The position numbers were made by a program, and so were the translations under genes. Below, piece after piece: positions 21,011 to 31,074 of a DNA stretch of 64,000 bases; within the stretch, counting starts at the first letter, position 1, and the number at the start of each line of letters is the position of its first letter. The stretch is from Skeletonema tropicum (lineage: Eukaryota > Bacillariophyta > Thalassiosirophyceae > Thalassiosirales > Thalassiosiraceae). Below the pieces are notes generated by a model that did not search any database, was not told the origin of the DNA, and worked only from the letters and a program-made list of their open reading frames with translations. The stretch spans positions 992,001 to 1,056,000 of the forward strand of contig CM074145.1 in the NCBI GenBank assembly GCA_037178625.1. The letters are read 5' to 3'.

Positions 21011-21318
21011 AATGGTTACTCAACGTCTGAAAGATGAAGTGCCAAACTAACAATGAAAGCTATGTGTGCGTGTGTTTGTCGAATACTGACAGAGAAAAGT
21101 ATGTAAATTAAAGTATAAGTCCTGTACGATGACGATACGATTGTCAGACTGTGTTACCAGAAATCACGGACATTGTTGCAAGCAGTCATTCAGTTTCGCA
21201 AATTGAATATAACAAGCATGCATATGCACAATTATGCAAAACACCTATCGAATTACCTATTTCTACTCTAGCACTTAAAGTTCATCAATAATATATTACT
21301 CGTAGCATTACGACGATG

Positions 21319-22188
21319 TCATCGTAGTTTCTTCCTCCATAGCTCTAGAAGTCCATAGTCCTCATCGCTTGCCATCAAATGCTCGTGAGCTGCGGAAACT
21401 GCTACGTGTCTAACATGAAAATACCTTTTGACTACACTCAAGAAGTATGTAATGCTTTCAGGTCGATGAAGCTTGCATACTGCAAACACAGCTACTCGTC
21501 CAGTCAACAGTATAACTGTCTCTGCTAGAGCACGTATGACAGAATCGTCACAAGTGTACAGCAAATCTGCACCAAAGATGATATCTGGTCGACTTATGTC
21601 ATGTGGCAGGGCCTCTATGTCATGAATACGACCCCATCGTAGCGTTTGTGTTACTACTTGTGCATTTGTAGGAATCATGTCGATATTCGCTTGTATGTTG
21701 AGTCTCGTAAAGTCGATTGTGCAAGGTAGATCTGTCATCACCACTTTGCAATCACATTTGCTTTCCCAAACAACTGCACTTGTTGCTACAAGCAATGAAG
21801 CAACTCCCGTACCAGATCCAAGCTCCAATGTTACGATTGGTCTTGATGAATGCAGCTTCCTTGTTCCTATCAATCTTTCCCAAACATCTCTTCTGCTTGC
21901 GTACATGCCAAGGAGGATAGATGCCTCCCACACTGTAAAGGCTGTGTCGGGTACTCTATCATTATCGACTTCGTCATCGTAGCATCTGTTAGTACTGGCT
22001 TGATGATCATCAGATGCAAAGCTGGTCCCAAATGCATCACAAACAGCCTTCTCAAAGACAGCTCTGCAAGGAAACTGCCGAACTCGTACATTATTGTAGT
22101 GGAAGTCATCGACGAAACGTTCCTTGTAGCCGAGAGTTGATCTCTGCCACGCAGAGTTCACTGATGCAGATTTCATTGAAGGAGTCAT
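21319..22188 (-). CDS. Protein-methyltransferase (Methyltransf_16 family), copy 1
   Basis: A 289-residue S-adenosylmethionine-dependent methyltransferase of the METTL21/FAM86 group, which mostly methylates lysines of proteins; the substrate here is unknown. Visible motifs are the family's entry motif TVWEASILLGMY (about 84-95), SAM motif I LELGSGTGVASLL (about 121-133), the acidic loop VMTDLP (about 155), a RWGR Trp and FGADLLYTCDDSVIRAL (about 208). No intron is seen. The gene is convergent with DUF6824 copy C and is duplicated almost unchanged at 26514. Confidence 0.85.
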   Translation of the reverse strand: MTPSMKSASVNSAWQRSTLGYKERFVDDFHYNNVRVRQFPCRAVFEKAVCDAFGTSFASDDHQASTNRCYDDEVDNDRVPDTAFTVWEASILLGMYASRRDVWERLIGTRKLHSSRPIVTLELGSGTGVASLLVATSAVVWESKCDCKVVMTDLPCTIDFTRLNIQANIDMIPTNAQVVTQTLRWGRIHDIEALPHDISRPDIIFGADLLYTCDDSVIRALAETVILLTGRVAVFAVCKLHRPESITYFLSVVKRYFHVRHVAVSAAHEHLMASDEDYGLLELWRKKLR

Positions 22189-22486
22189 AAGTAATGGACA
22201 AGGAAGTGCCGAGCTTTGTTTGTCTCTGCTGCATCGTTAGTATTTCTCATGTTACATACTCCAGCACAACTCACGCATTTGAATGACTGGTTCAGCAAGC
22301 AACATTACATGGTAGGTTCATGCTGGATATAATTGGTGGGCTGAACGAGCGGAGGAAGGGAACTTCAAATTTGGATTCTGAGCGAGAAGAATCTGAGATG
22401 TATTGAGTACCATATTGCGACGCATTGGTTATCGGGTACCGTTGCGTCGTCTGCAGTTGCTTCATCTTTTTCTAGGAATCTACCAG

Positions 22487-24322
22487 CTAGTCGACGCGCC
22501 TTTCGACGCATGCGTCGATGCGTCGACGATCGGGTAGAAAATCCAATATCGAACACAACAAGGGTTATTATGGATTTTTATAGGTATTTTTCTCCCCAAC
22601 ACCCAGCCAAATCTTGTTGCGTCGCAGAAAATCTGGCATTACTACGCCAATATTGGCCAATAATATGCCGATGCTTTAAGTTGAAAGACTAATAACTTTC
22701 TATTTATACTGTTTGGAATGCATATTCGGTGTGTGGTGGTCTTGCTCCGTTCAATTGCCTCGATATTTGAGGTACTCACGCACGAACAGTAAAAAAATCT
22801 TGAAAAAGAGCATCTGACATGATGAATCCGAAGGCAAACCATAGCATTATCGATCCCATACACCCTCCAGAAGACATTCCTAACCCCATTTTTCACGCTG
22901 ATTCCGATTATGTAAGCTGTAGCGTCTAATTCAAAGTGGATTTGGTGATAATTGCAGGTGACGCACACTCACATGAAAATCTGCACATACCGGGCATGTC
23001 AAAAGATGCTCATGATTATGTAATGTAGACAACACAAAGCTTTAAGCTTTATGATTATGTAATGTAGACAACAGAATAGTAGTAGATCATTAATAACTCC
23101 ATCTGTAAGCTATGATAATTGTTTAGCTTACTCAGATGCATTAATTACACGCAACATCTACGCCATCATGGAGTTTTATGTCGATCATCCGGCCTCTCAT
23201 TCCATGAGACTTCGTAGGAAAGGCACTGATAACAGTTGTAACATTGTCTCCAACCACAGCAAAAGGCGCACAAGAGATGGCTGTTGATTTGATGAGGCGA
23301 AAGGTTCCCAATTGCACATTGAGGAGACGTCATTATCATGCCACAACACTCGTGTAGGCGTCTTCGGGTGGGCTTCTCATAACCCACAATCAGTAGTTGT
23401 CGAGGAAACCGGGTTGCAGTAGTCACTGTGGTAAGATGGAGCAGTCCACCTCAACAATCTTGATTATCATATAGTAGACAAGACAACTATGATCCATGGT
23501 GCGGTTTCAACATGTTTTGTGTCAGATATATACCCACTATTGATGGAGATAAATGGTGGAAATCTTTCTAAATTTACACTTCTCAGATCCTGGGAATTCA
23601 TCAATTTTCAACACGGGGCCTAGAACGACTCACTCTTGGCCTCGTTCGATTCGATTTTTAAATCGAGCGAATTTATTCCATTTACGTGGCCAACAGTGTA
23701 CACGCACATACGCCAATCTAATGTCCACCATTCAGACGACCATGTCTCTAAAAGTACGATAGCCACAACAGCGGACGAACATGTGGCTTAATCGCAAGAG
23801 GATGTAGAATATGATTCCGGTGCTATTTATGTGCTGACTAGTTCATTCGAGTGAGAAAAGATGAATTCCCGGGATCTGAGAAGTGTAAAATTGACTTCAT
23901 AGATTTGGTAGGTTGAATAGGCGTTGCATGAGACCCACACCCGGTTAATTCGCGCATATTCCGTCCATATATATAATATTGGTCGCCCCTACAACCTTAC
24001 TTGCTGTTTCATGGACCGAAACGACGCCTTTATGCTACTGGCAACAGGTGCTCTGCGGCGGAGGGGATGAAAATCACCACCGCTATTGTGGCGGTCAAAC
24101 GTCTCTTTTTGCTGAATATGGCGAGCCACCGATAAAACCATTGAATTCAGCGTCAAAAAATGGTCTAGAATGTACATTATTACTTCGAAATGTCGACATT
24201 TAGTTGTGTAATGAGGGTAGTAGGATGTGAGGCCGTCATGTTGCGGCTCTTTTTTTGTCGAAAAGAGGGAAGTTGCGTCGTGCGTCGAATGGCGCCGGTG
24301 CGTCGAATGGCGCGCCGACTAG
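22487..24322. mobile_element. CTAG-ended inverted-repeat element, copy 1
   Basis: The element is 1836 bp, bounded by CTAGTCGACGCGCC at the left and the inverse GGCGCGCCGACTAG at the right, with CCAG duplicated on both flanks. The terminal repeat continues as TTCGACGCA / TGCGTCGAA. The interior is homologous to 60994-63038 and, more distantly, to both arms of the 12-kb structure (32245-33493, 43190-44435). No transposase frame is seen. A 313-bp MITE is nested at 23575-23887. Confidence 0.85.
23575..23887. mobile_element. Nested 313-bp MITE
   Basis: The ends TACACTTCTCAGATCC.GGGA continue to ATTCATC and are inverted at the right (GATGAATTCCCGGGATCTG...GTGTA). AAATT is present on both sides. 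The uninterrupted homologous site in the other CTAG-ended copy (near 62600, TTTCTTAATCGACTTCAT) fits an AAATT target duplication. Confidence 0.8.
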
Positions 24323-24678
24323 CCAGGTGGGTTGAGTGCGTGGATGTGATCGATGACACAACGTGTGATCTCCATCTTGCGTGTCTTGGTGCTTTCGAGG
24401 TATTCGCCCTGTTTACACAAGATGATGATGATGATGATGAGAGAGATGTGAGTTAGATGTGTGGACGAGGCAGTATACATGATTCGATAGCGTCGTAGTC
24501 AACGACTTACCACATGTTGGTTGACAACCTCTCTGAAGTAGATGTTGCCTGCACGACGATTGGTGCCGACACCACGGCCGAGCAACACGTCGGTGTGCCT
24601 AAGCGTGTCAATGTAGTTAGGTGATAATCTGCACATGATGCTTGTATTGTTGTCTATCTTTTGTTTGCTCATGTTCAT

Positions 24679-25311
24679 TACTAGCAACGACTTTCAGCCG
24701 TGGTAGATAGTGGAGTATGGAAAGAGAGGTTACTCGGTGGATTCACAACTCCGGCCATGAGAACTCTAAGAATAGAGCGCTCTCTGTGGAACTCCGTGGT
24801 GAAAAGGCCTTCTCCAACCATTTTACGATCAGAGCGGTATCAAACTCCGCCCAAAATCAAAATTTTGCGATTCTCGCTCATCTCAGCAAACTGGAAAGAA
24901 CAGAATTGGTGACAGTATCGTGTTACTCCAGCCACTTCACGATCAGTATGGTACATAGGTGTGTTGATTCTTGACGGAGTTGTGTCAATCTGAACTACTT
25001 AATGAACTTCAACAAAGCAGTTGTGATCAAGTTACGACAGTCTTGCAGTACATATTGTATGGTACTCCTATGAATTTTGGGCGGAGTTTGATGTTTGATA
25101 CCACTCTGATCGTAAATTGGTTGGAGAAGGTTGTAACCCTCGGAGTTTGCCTTCGTCCGGTACACAACATCATTCAAAGCAAGCACTTGATTCCAATTTC
25201 ACCTCTCTCTTCAGGATAGGTTCATCCATAATATTATTATTTTATACACCTATTAGCTAGAGTCCTGCTCGTAAATTAACAAACAAAAGATAGACAACAA
25301 TACAAGCCATC
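24679..25311. promoter_or_regulatory. Divergent spacer between DUF6824 copies E and D
   Basis: This is the second-unit copy of the spacer at 19485-20120. The first 480 bp look identical, and small deletions occur near 25217 (CTTAGGATA region). It presumably still serves as promoter for copy D. Confidence 0.5.
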
Positions 25312-26211
25312 ATGTGCAGATCATCACCTAACTACATTGACACGCTTAGGCACACCGACGTGTTGCTCGGCCGTGGTGTCGGCACTAATCGTCGTGCAGG
25401 CAACATCTACTTCAGAGAGGTTGTCAACAAACATGTGGTAAGTCGTTGACTACGACGCTATCGAATCATGTATACTGCCTCGTCGACACATCTAACTCAC
25501 ATCTCTCTCATCATCATCATCATCATCTTGTGTAAACAGGGCGAATACCTCGAAAGCACCAAGACACGCAAGATGGAGATCACACGTTGTGTCATCGATC
25601 ACATCCACGCACTCAACCCACCTGGTAGATTCCTAGAAAAAGATGAAGCAACACGCAGTTGGAGAGAATGTGAAATCAAAAGAGCTCATGAGAAGACGGC
25701 TCAAGCACTACCTGATGGAGCGGCAAGGCTACGTAATAACAAGAGACCAATCGCTGATGAAGAGAAGAAGATTATTCCACAACTACTTTCTAGACCAGCT
25801 AAGAAACAACGAAACAATATAGAAAGGAACTATGTGGGCTCTCCAGAGCCAGGAACAATCAATCTACCACTAAATGAGGAGAAAGAAGGAGAAGAAAACG
25901 ATATCGAAGCCTTGATGGCTGAAAGTGAATTGTATTCACCCATTTTTTCTTGCGCAACCTCAGTCGCCTCAGCATCTGTCAGTCCTCCATGCCCAATCAG
26001 TCCATGCCCAAGTGCAAGTTCAACAACCCAAAGTCAAACTCAAATCAATCGCAAAGACTCATTTGATGAAACGTTTGGTGGCTTGCCCTTTCACTTCGTA
26101 GACTGCCACTACCAGGAGAATGAGTTTGCTCCAATGGCATGTAGCGAAGGGTTAGATGGTATGGTGGACATGCAAGACGAGGATATCTTTCTTCTTTGGA
26201 GGATGTGCTGA
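25312..26211 (+). CDS. DUF6824 protein, copy D
   Basis: Exons are 25312-25437 and 25540-26211, with a 102-bp intron ending in a (CAT)n tract and AACAG; about 265 residues. Differences from copy C include VVNKHV before the splice site, ALPDGAA for ALRDGAA, and STTQSQ for SSSQSQ. The start is the ATGTGC; a one-base insertion just upstream (AAGCCATCATG) removes any longer in-frame start. Convergent with methyltransferase copy 2. Confidence 0.8.
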
Positions 26212-26513
26212 CATGGCTACTCAACGTCTAAAAGATGAAGTGCTATACTAAAAATGAAAGCTATGTGTGCGTGTGTTTGTCGAATACTGACAGAGAAAAG
26301 TAAATTAAAGTATAAGTCCTGTACGATGACGATACGATTGTCAGACTGTGTTACCAGAAATCACGGACATTGTTGCAAGCAGTCATTCAGTTGCGACTTG
26401 AATATCACAAGCATGAACATGCACAATTATGCAAAATACGTATCGAATTACCTATTTCTACTCTAGCACTTAAAGTTCATCAATAATATGTTACTCGTAG
26501 CATGACGACGATG

Positions 26514-27383
26514 TCATGGTAGTTTCTTCCTCCATAGCTCTAGAAGTCCGTAGTCCTCATCGCTTGCCATCAAATGCTCGTGAGCTGCGGAAACTGCTAC
26601 GTGTCTAACATGAAAATACCTTTTGACTACACTCAAGAAGTATGTAATGCTTTCGGGTCGATGAAGCTTGCATACTGCAAACACAGCTACTCGTCCAGTC
26701 AACAGTATAACTGTCTCTGCTAGAGCACGTATGACAGATTCGTCACAAGTGTACAGCAAATCTGCACCAAAGATGATATCTGGTCGACTTATGTCATGTG
26801 GCAGAGCCTCTATGTCATGAATACGACCCCATCGTAGCGTTTGTGTTACTACTTTTGCATTTGTAGGAATCATGTCGATATTAGCTAGTATGTTGAGTCT
26901 CGTAAAGTCGATTGTGCTAGGTAGATCTGTCATCACCACTTTGCAATCACATTTGCTTTCCCAAACAAGTGCACTTGTTGCTACAAGCAATGAAGCAACT
27001 CCCGTACCAGATCCAAGCTCCAATGTTACGATTGGTCTTGATGAATGCAGCTTCCTTGTTCCTATCAATCTTTCCCAAACATCTCTTCTGCTTGCGTACA
27101 TGCCAAGGAGGATAGATGACTCCCATACTGTAAAGGCTGTGTCGGGTACTCTATCATTATCGACTTCGTCATCGTAGCATCTGTTAGTACTGGCTTGATG
27201 ATCATCAGATGCAAAGCTGGTCCCAAATGCATCACAAACAGCCTTCTCAAAGGCAGCTCTGCAAGGAAACTGCCGAACTCGTACATTATTGTAGTGGAAG
27301 TCATCGACGAAACGTTCCTTGTAGCCGAGAGTTGATCTCTGCCACGCAGAGTTCACTGATGCAGATTTCATTGAAGGAGTCAT
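26514..27383 (-). CDS. Protein-methyltransferase (Methyltransf_16 family), copy 2
   Basis: This is the 289-residue paralogue of the gene at 21319, from the tandem duplication. Only a handful of residues differ: CRAAFEKA for CRAVFEKA, VWESSILL for VWEASILL, LPSTIDF for LPCTIDF, NILANIDM for NIQANIDM, TCDESVI for TCDDSVI, and the last residue. The SAM-binding motif LELGSGTGVASLL and FGADLLYTC are unchanged, so both copies look able to function. Confidence 0.85.
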   Translation of the reverse strand: MTPSMKSASVNSAWQRSTLGYKERFVDDFHYNNVRVRQFPCRAAFEKAVCDAFGTSFASDDHQASTNRCYDDEVDNDRVPDTAFTVWESSILLGMYASRRDVWERLIGTRKLHSSRPIVTLELGSGTGVASLLVATSALVWESKCDCKVVMTDLPSTIDFTRLNILANIDMIPTNAKVVTQTLRWGRIHDIEALPHDISRPDIIFGADLLYTCDESVIRALAETVILLTGRVAVFAVCKLHRPESITYFLSVVKRYFHVRHVAVSAAHEHLMASDEDYGLLELWRKKLP

Positions 27384-27802
27384 AAGTAATGGACAAGGAA
27401 GTGCCGAGCTTTGTTTGTCTCTGCTGCATCGTTAGTATTTCTCATGTTACATACTCCAGCACAACTCACGCATTTGAATGACTGGTTCAGCAAGCAACAT
27501 TACATGGTAGGTTCATGCTGGATATAATTGGTGGGCTGAACGAGCGGAGGAAGGGAACTTCAAATTTGGAATCTGAGCGAGAAGAGTCTGAGATGTATTG
27601 AGTACCATATTGCGACGCATTGGTTATCGGGTACCGTTGCGTCGTCTTCTCGATTCACGACGCTCGACTGAATGAAAGCTGCAAGCAAAATTCAAAAATC
27701 TCAACATTTTACATCGGTCGGTCGTGCAACTAGATACTTACTACTTCTTTGTTGAAACATTATCATAATTATTTAGACTGTTGGTGCTAGCCCTGCTAAA
27801 TT
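27384..27802. promoter_or_regulatory. Spacer between methyltransferase 2 and the TMEM184-like gene
   Basis: The first 264 bp belong to the duplicated unit (same as 22189-22452). The rest, from 27648, is unique and would contain the promoter of the gene starting at 27803. An AT-rich stretch (CATTATCATAATTATTTAG) lies about 40 bp upstream of the ATG. Confidence 0.4.
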
Positions 27803-29188
27803 ATGTTCAGACGACAACAGCAATCCAATAATGAGAATAGTGATGAAGATGATGAATCTTCTTCCAACACAAATTTAACTCCTCTCACTGCACCACGATC
27901 AAGCAACAACATGCTCCTCAACATTGGTCGTTTCCTCAACGTCAGTGCCATAGGAGTTCTCTCTGTCGTATCCGTCCTATTGTTCATCCAACTGCAGGCA
28001 GTATCTCTTCAGGTGGCATCGGAACAAAAACAAATAGAGGAACTCAGAAAGTCAATTGAGCAATCCAACTCCGATATTCAAATTGAAGTGGAAAAGCAAA
28101 AAGATCTAACAATTGTTAATATCGCAGGCACGTTTACGCTACTCTGTAGTGTAATTACCATGTTTCATATGTCTTCACATCTGAAGAAAATGAACCAACC
28201 ATTTGTGCAGCGAAAGATTATGGCGATACTCTGGATGAGCCCAATTTATGCCATAACAAGTTTTTTGAGTCTGCTTCTACCCTCTGCGTCAGGATATTTT
28301 GGCATAGTGAAGGACTTTTACGAGAGCTACGTGATTTATCAATTCCTCTCGTTTTTGATTGCGGTCCTGGGACGCGGGGAGAGACAAATTGTGGTGGACA
28401 AGCTAGCTCTTCATGCTGTTCATCTGAACAAACCATATAAATGGTTGCGTTGTTTGTTTCACCCCTCTCCAGAAGAAAGTGATGAAGCCAAAGCAAATGC
28501 AGTGCTACTTGAATGTCAATTCCTGGCGATGCAATTTGTCTTCTTCCGCCCGGTGACTGCCATAATCAGCTTCGTGCTAGAGTCAATGAGAGAGGGAGAT
28601 GCAGGTGGGTTTTCATCACCTGACTTCATTATCATGATGATAGAGAATGTGTCCGTCTTTTTGGCATTTTCAGGCTTATTGAAGTTTTATCATGCGGTGC
28701 AGGACGATTTGGCTTGGTGCCAGCCATTTGCAAAGTTTTTGACAATCAAAGGTGTTGTCTTCATGACTTTTTGGCAAGGTCTTGTCATCAGCATCATCTT
28801 CCATGCCAACACTAACGAAAAAAGCGATGAAGACGATGACTCTTCGTCACAATCTAACAGTGGTTACTCGGCAAAAAGTATACAACATATTCTCATTTGC
28901 ATGGAAATGCTCTTTTTTAGTGCAGCTCACTTTTGCGTCTTCCCTGCAGAGGAGTGGGAGGAAGGCTATCAAGTCAAGCACGGAGGAGGACCAACGTTTG
29001 CATTTGACGACTTTGCTTCTGATGTGAACATGATTATTGATTCGGGCAAGAGGTCAAGGAATGCTAGGAGAGAACGCAAGAATGAAATAGATGGCGGAAA
29101 ACGAAGTCCGTCATTTGGTACAATGGACAGCAGGAATGATACTTCAGAGGATGGGGAGATGCCCCCTATCGACTCAGAAGTGGTGTAG
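27803..29188 (+). CDS. TMEM184 / organic solute transporter alpha-like membrane protein
   Basis: A 461-residue multi-pass protein of the Solute_trans_a (OST-alpha/TMEM184) family; members sit in plasma or endomembranes and the transported substrate here is unknown. There is an N-terminal membrane segment at about 40-62, then a short coiled region (EQKQIEELRKSIEQS), then the seven-helix core. Conserved parts are MHQPF-like MNQPFVQRKIMAILWMSPIYA, YESYVIYQFLSFLIAVLG, CQFLAMQFVFFRPVTAI, and CQPFAKFLTIKGVVFMTFWQ. The C-terminal tail is charged. No intron is seen. Convergent with the NAD kinase gene, 84 bp apart. Confidence 0.9.
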   Translation: MFRRQQQSNNENSDEDDESSSNTNLTPLTAPRSSNNMLLNIGRFLNVSAIGVLSVVSVLLFIQLQAVSLQVASEQKQIEELRKSIEQSNSDIQIEVEKQKDLTIVNIAGTFTLLCSVITMFHMSSHLKKMNQPFVQRKIMAILWMSPIYAITSFLSLLLPSASGYFGIVKDFYESYVIYQFLSFLIAVLGRGERQIVVDKLALHAVHLNKPYKWLRCLFHPSPEESDEAKANAVLLECQFLAMQFVFFRPVTAIISFVLESMREGDAGGFSSPDFIIMMIENVSVFLAFSGLLKFYHAVQDDLAWCQPFAKFLTIKGVVFMTFWQGLVISIIFHANTNEKSDEDDDSSSQSNSGYSAKSIQHILICMEMLFFSAAHFCVFPAEEWEEGYQVKHGGGPTFAFDDFASDVNMIIDSGKRSRNARRERKNEIDGGKRSPSFGTMDSRNDTSEDGEMPPIDSEVV

Positions 29189-29272
29189 AACCTAATGTCA
29201 AACAACTGCATAAGTACCTTCAAACTTTAATTAGTGCTCTTCTTTTTCATTCTATCTATTCTATCAATCAGA

Positions 29273-30561
29273 CTAATCAACTCTTGAATACAACGCTAGC
29301 GGGGGAGCCTTGGCATCAATGAGAATCTCATCACCCAGCTCCAAATTGTGCATTAGATGACTGCCATCAATAAAGATTCTCCCCTTTTGCGAACTCCATC
29401 TCAAATGCAAATGCTGATGATTTTTTAACATCCCCTTGTCTAAATTTCGTACCTCTTCCTTATTCGGAACGTTCTCAATCATATGCTCTCGAATGAGGTA
29501 TTGCAAGTCAGAGCTGTAAATATCCATATGTTTTCCTCCAGCAGCCGCCATTGCAGCCGATGAGCCAGTGGCAGTTGAAACCCACATTCCTGACGACCAT
29601 ACATTCAAACTATTCTCCACATCATAAGGAGTGCCACCGAATCGTGTTACTGTTCCATCTTGATTACGAGGTAATAATTGAGGATCGGTAAGACTGCTGT
29701 GGGCATGCCCCGATGACAATCCAGAACCCCCTCCATCACGCAGTCCCCCCTTTGGATCTAAATCGACCTCGCGGAGCCACCCCATTCTGAATCTAGACAC
29801 AGCTGCTGGGCTTGGATTGGCAATCAACAAATCATTCAAAGCCGGAACGAGACGTGTTTCTGAGAAGGTCGATTTCACAACACACTGTATTCTTGCACGT
29901 GCTGCTAATTTTCCACCTCCAAATAAAATTCTGGGCACAGCTGTGTCCATATTGGCAGCGGTTACAGCGCACAAAGCACCATGTGACCTTCTTTCGTCTG
30001 ATTTTTTCTTTTTCACAATTTTATCTTCATCTGACATTGGATCCGAGTTAATGCCTGATATATAGAGATTCGAGATGGAAATTAAGTGAGAAATATTGTT
30101 CAAGCAGTTCAAATTTTCATTGAATAAAATGTTCACTCACCCAGCAATGGAATGGTACCGTGATCTAAAAAATGCGCTGCAGAGAGGACAGTCCCATCCC
30201 CGCCTACTGCGACTACTAAATCAACATCAGCTAAATGTTGTCGGTCCAATTCAACTCTGTTGACACATGAGAAGGCGACATTATTGGCCTTTAGAATTGA
30301 TAAAAGATTTTCAACGCAATCTTTATGAGATAGGTACCGTGATTCTAGACGTTTCCAGCGAAGCGCTTTGGGAGCTTGGCCGCGTAATTTGAGCTGTCAG
30401 CGATGTGCAATAATGTGTGACGTTTGTTAGATGGCTCGATGACTTAAAAGGAGCGCTCCAAATAGTTGACCATAAAGAAAAAAAAATACCTGAGAATACT
30501 CCTCGAAGGCCGTCTGTTTAATTACGACAAGTAGCCGCCGAAAAAGCGCACCGCCAGACAT
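29273..30561 (-). CDS. NAD kinase, NADK2-like, three exons
   Basis: Phosphorylates NAD+ to NADP+. Exons are 30490-30561 (ATG at 30561), 30141-30393 and 29273-30054, with introns GTATTTTT...CAG and GTGAGTGA...CAG; 368 residues. Exon 2 ends with the NAD-kinase signature DLVVAVGGDGTVLSAAHFL (GGDGT at about 88-92). Exons 2 and 3 join as PLLGINSDP, like the GVNTDP of NADK2. Further on are SGMWVSTATGSSAAMAAAGG (the GSTA-type segment) and the beta-rich C-terminal half. NADK2 enzymes are mitochondrial; here the N-terminus (MSGGALFRRLLVVIKQ) is basic but short, so location is uncertain. Confidence 0.9.
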
Positions 30562-31074
30562 GATAAGTATTGAGATTTCCGGGTGTGGCGTTGGGAAGAT
30601 TCGACAGATCCAGCGCTACATCGAATGAGAGTAAACTCGCTGCGCTCCATTCAGGTATGTAAGTACATACTTATAATAATCTATCTATCTAACTTAGGGG
30701 AGGATTGTTGGCGGACTTTTTCATTCAGTGCCGGATAGCTATGATATGACTTTGATGTCACACAGGAATTAGTACTGTTCTACCGTAAGGGACCATCTTT
30801 TTCTCAAAATGGCCAAATCCTTACCAACAGCTCTGTATATAGTAAGTCTATACCGTCTGCACCTGCCTGGAGAAATTTGCTTCCAGCTTCCATCTTCCAT
30901 GGAGAATTCATCAGCCATAATACATCATAGTGGCTCTCTCTTCTTCGTAGAGAGAGACAGCGCCCATTAATTATTTATCTACTTTATTAATACAGATCGC
31001 GAAATCGAGTTGAGATTGGTAGCTGTTGAAGGAAACAAACTCACAGCCTAATAAAAATACAAACCAAGCAAACG
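30562..31074. promoter_or_regulatory. Divergent spacer between NAD kinase and FkbM methyltransferase genes
   Basis: A 513-bp spacer shared by two divergent genes, presumably holding both promoters. AT-rich tracts (TTATTATTTATC-like) lie about 100 bp before the plus-strand ATG. No specific motif is claimed. Confidence 0.35.

Larger units (their letters stand above)
19071..22452. repeat. Tandem duplication, unit 1
   Basis: This unit is about 3.38 kb. It runs from inside exon 2 of DUF6824 copy B, through the B/C divergent spacer, copy C and the methyltransferase, to the sequence GGGTACCGTTGCGTCGTCT. The second unit begins immediately after, at 22456, with the same exon 2 sequence (GTTGCTTCATCTTTTTCTAG) and ends with the same GTCGTCT at 27647. 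Genes inside the two units differ by scattered substitutions and small indels. Confidence 0.85.
22456..24678 (-). pseudogene. DUF6824 copy E, truncated and disrupted by an element
   Basis: Exon 1 (24511-24678) is intact and nearly identical to that of copy B. Exon 2 starts at 24408 and runs to 24323. There the 1836-bp element (22487-24322) is inserted inside the codons for PGRFLEKDEA. The rest of the exon resumes at 22486 and ends after GKDEAT-type codons at the duplication junction (22456). The gene therefore lost most of exon 2 by the duplication breakpoint and was then interrupted. The 4-bp CCAG is present on both sides of the element. Confidence 0.85.
22456..27647. repeat. Tandem duplication, unit 2 (interrupted)
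   Basis: The second unit holds truncated DUF6824 copy E, the divergent spacer, copy D and methyltransferase copy 2. Without the 1836-bp element at 22487-24322 and its 4-bp target duplication it is about 3.35 kb, the same as unit 1. The left junction is CGTCGTCT/GCAGTTGCTTCATC; the right edge is CGTCGTCT/TCTCGATTC. Confidence 0.85.

Noticed and set aside
22189..22452. Promoter motif search upstream of the methyltransferase
   Set aside because: No motif stands out; the region is merely duplicated with the gene.
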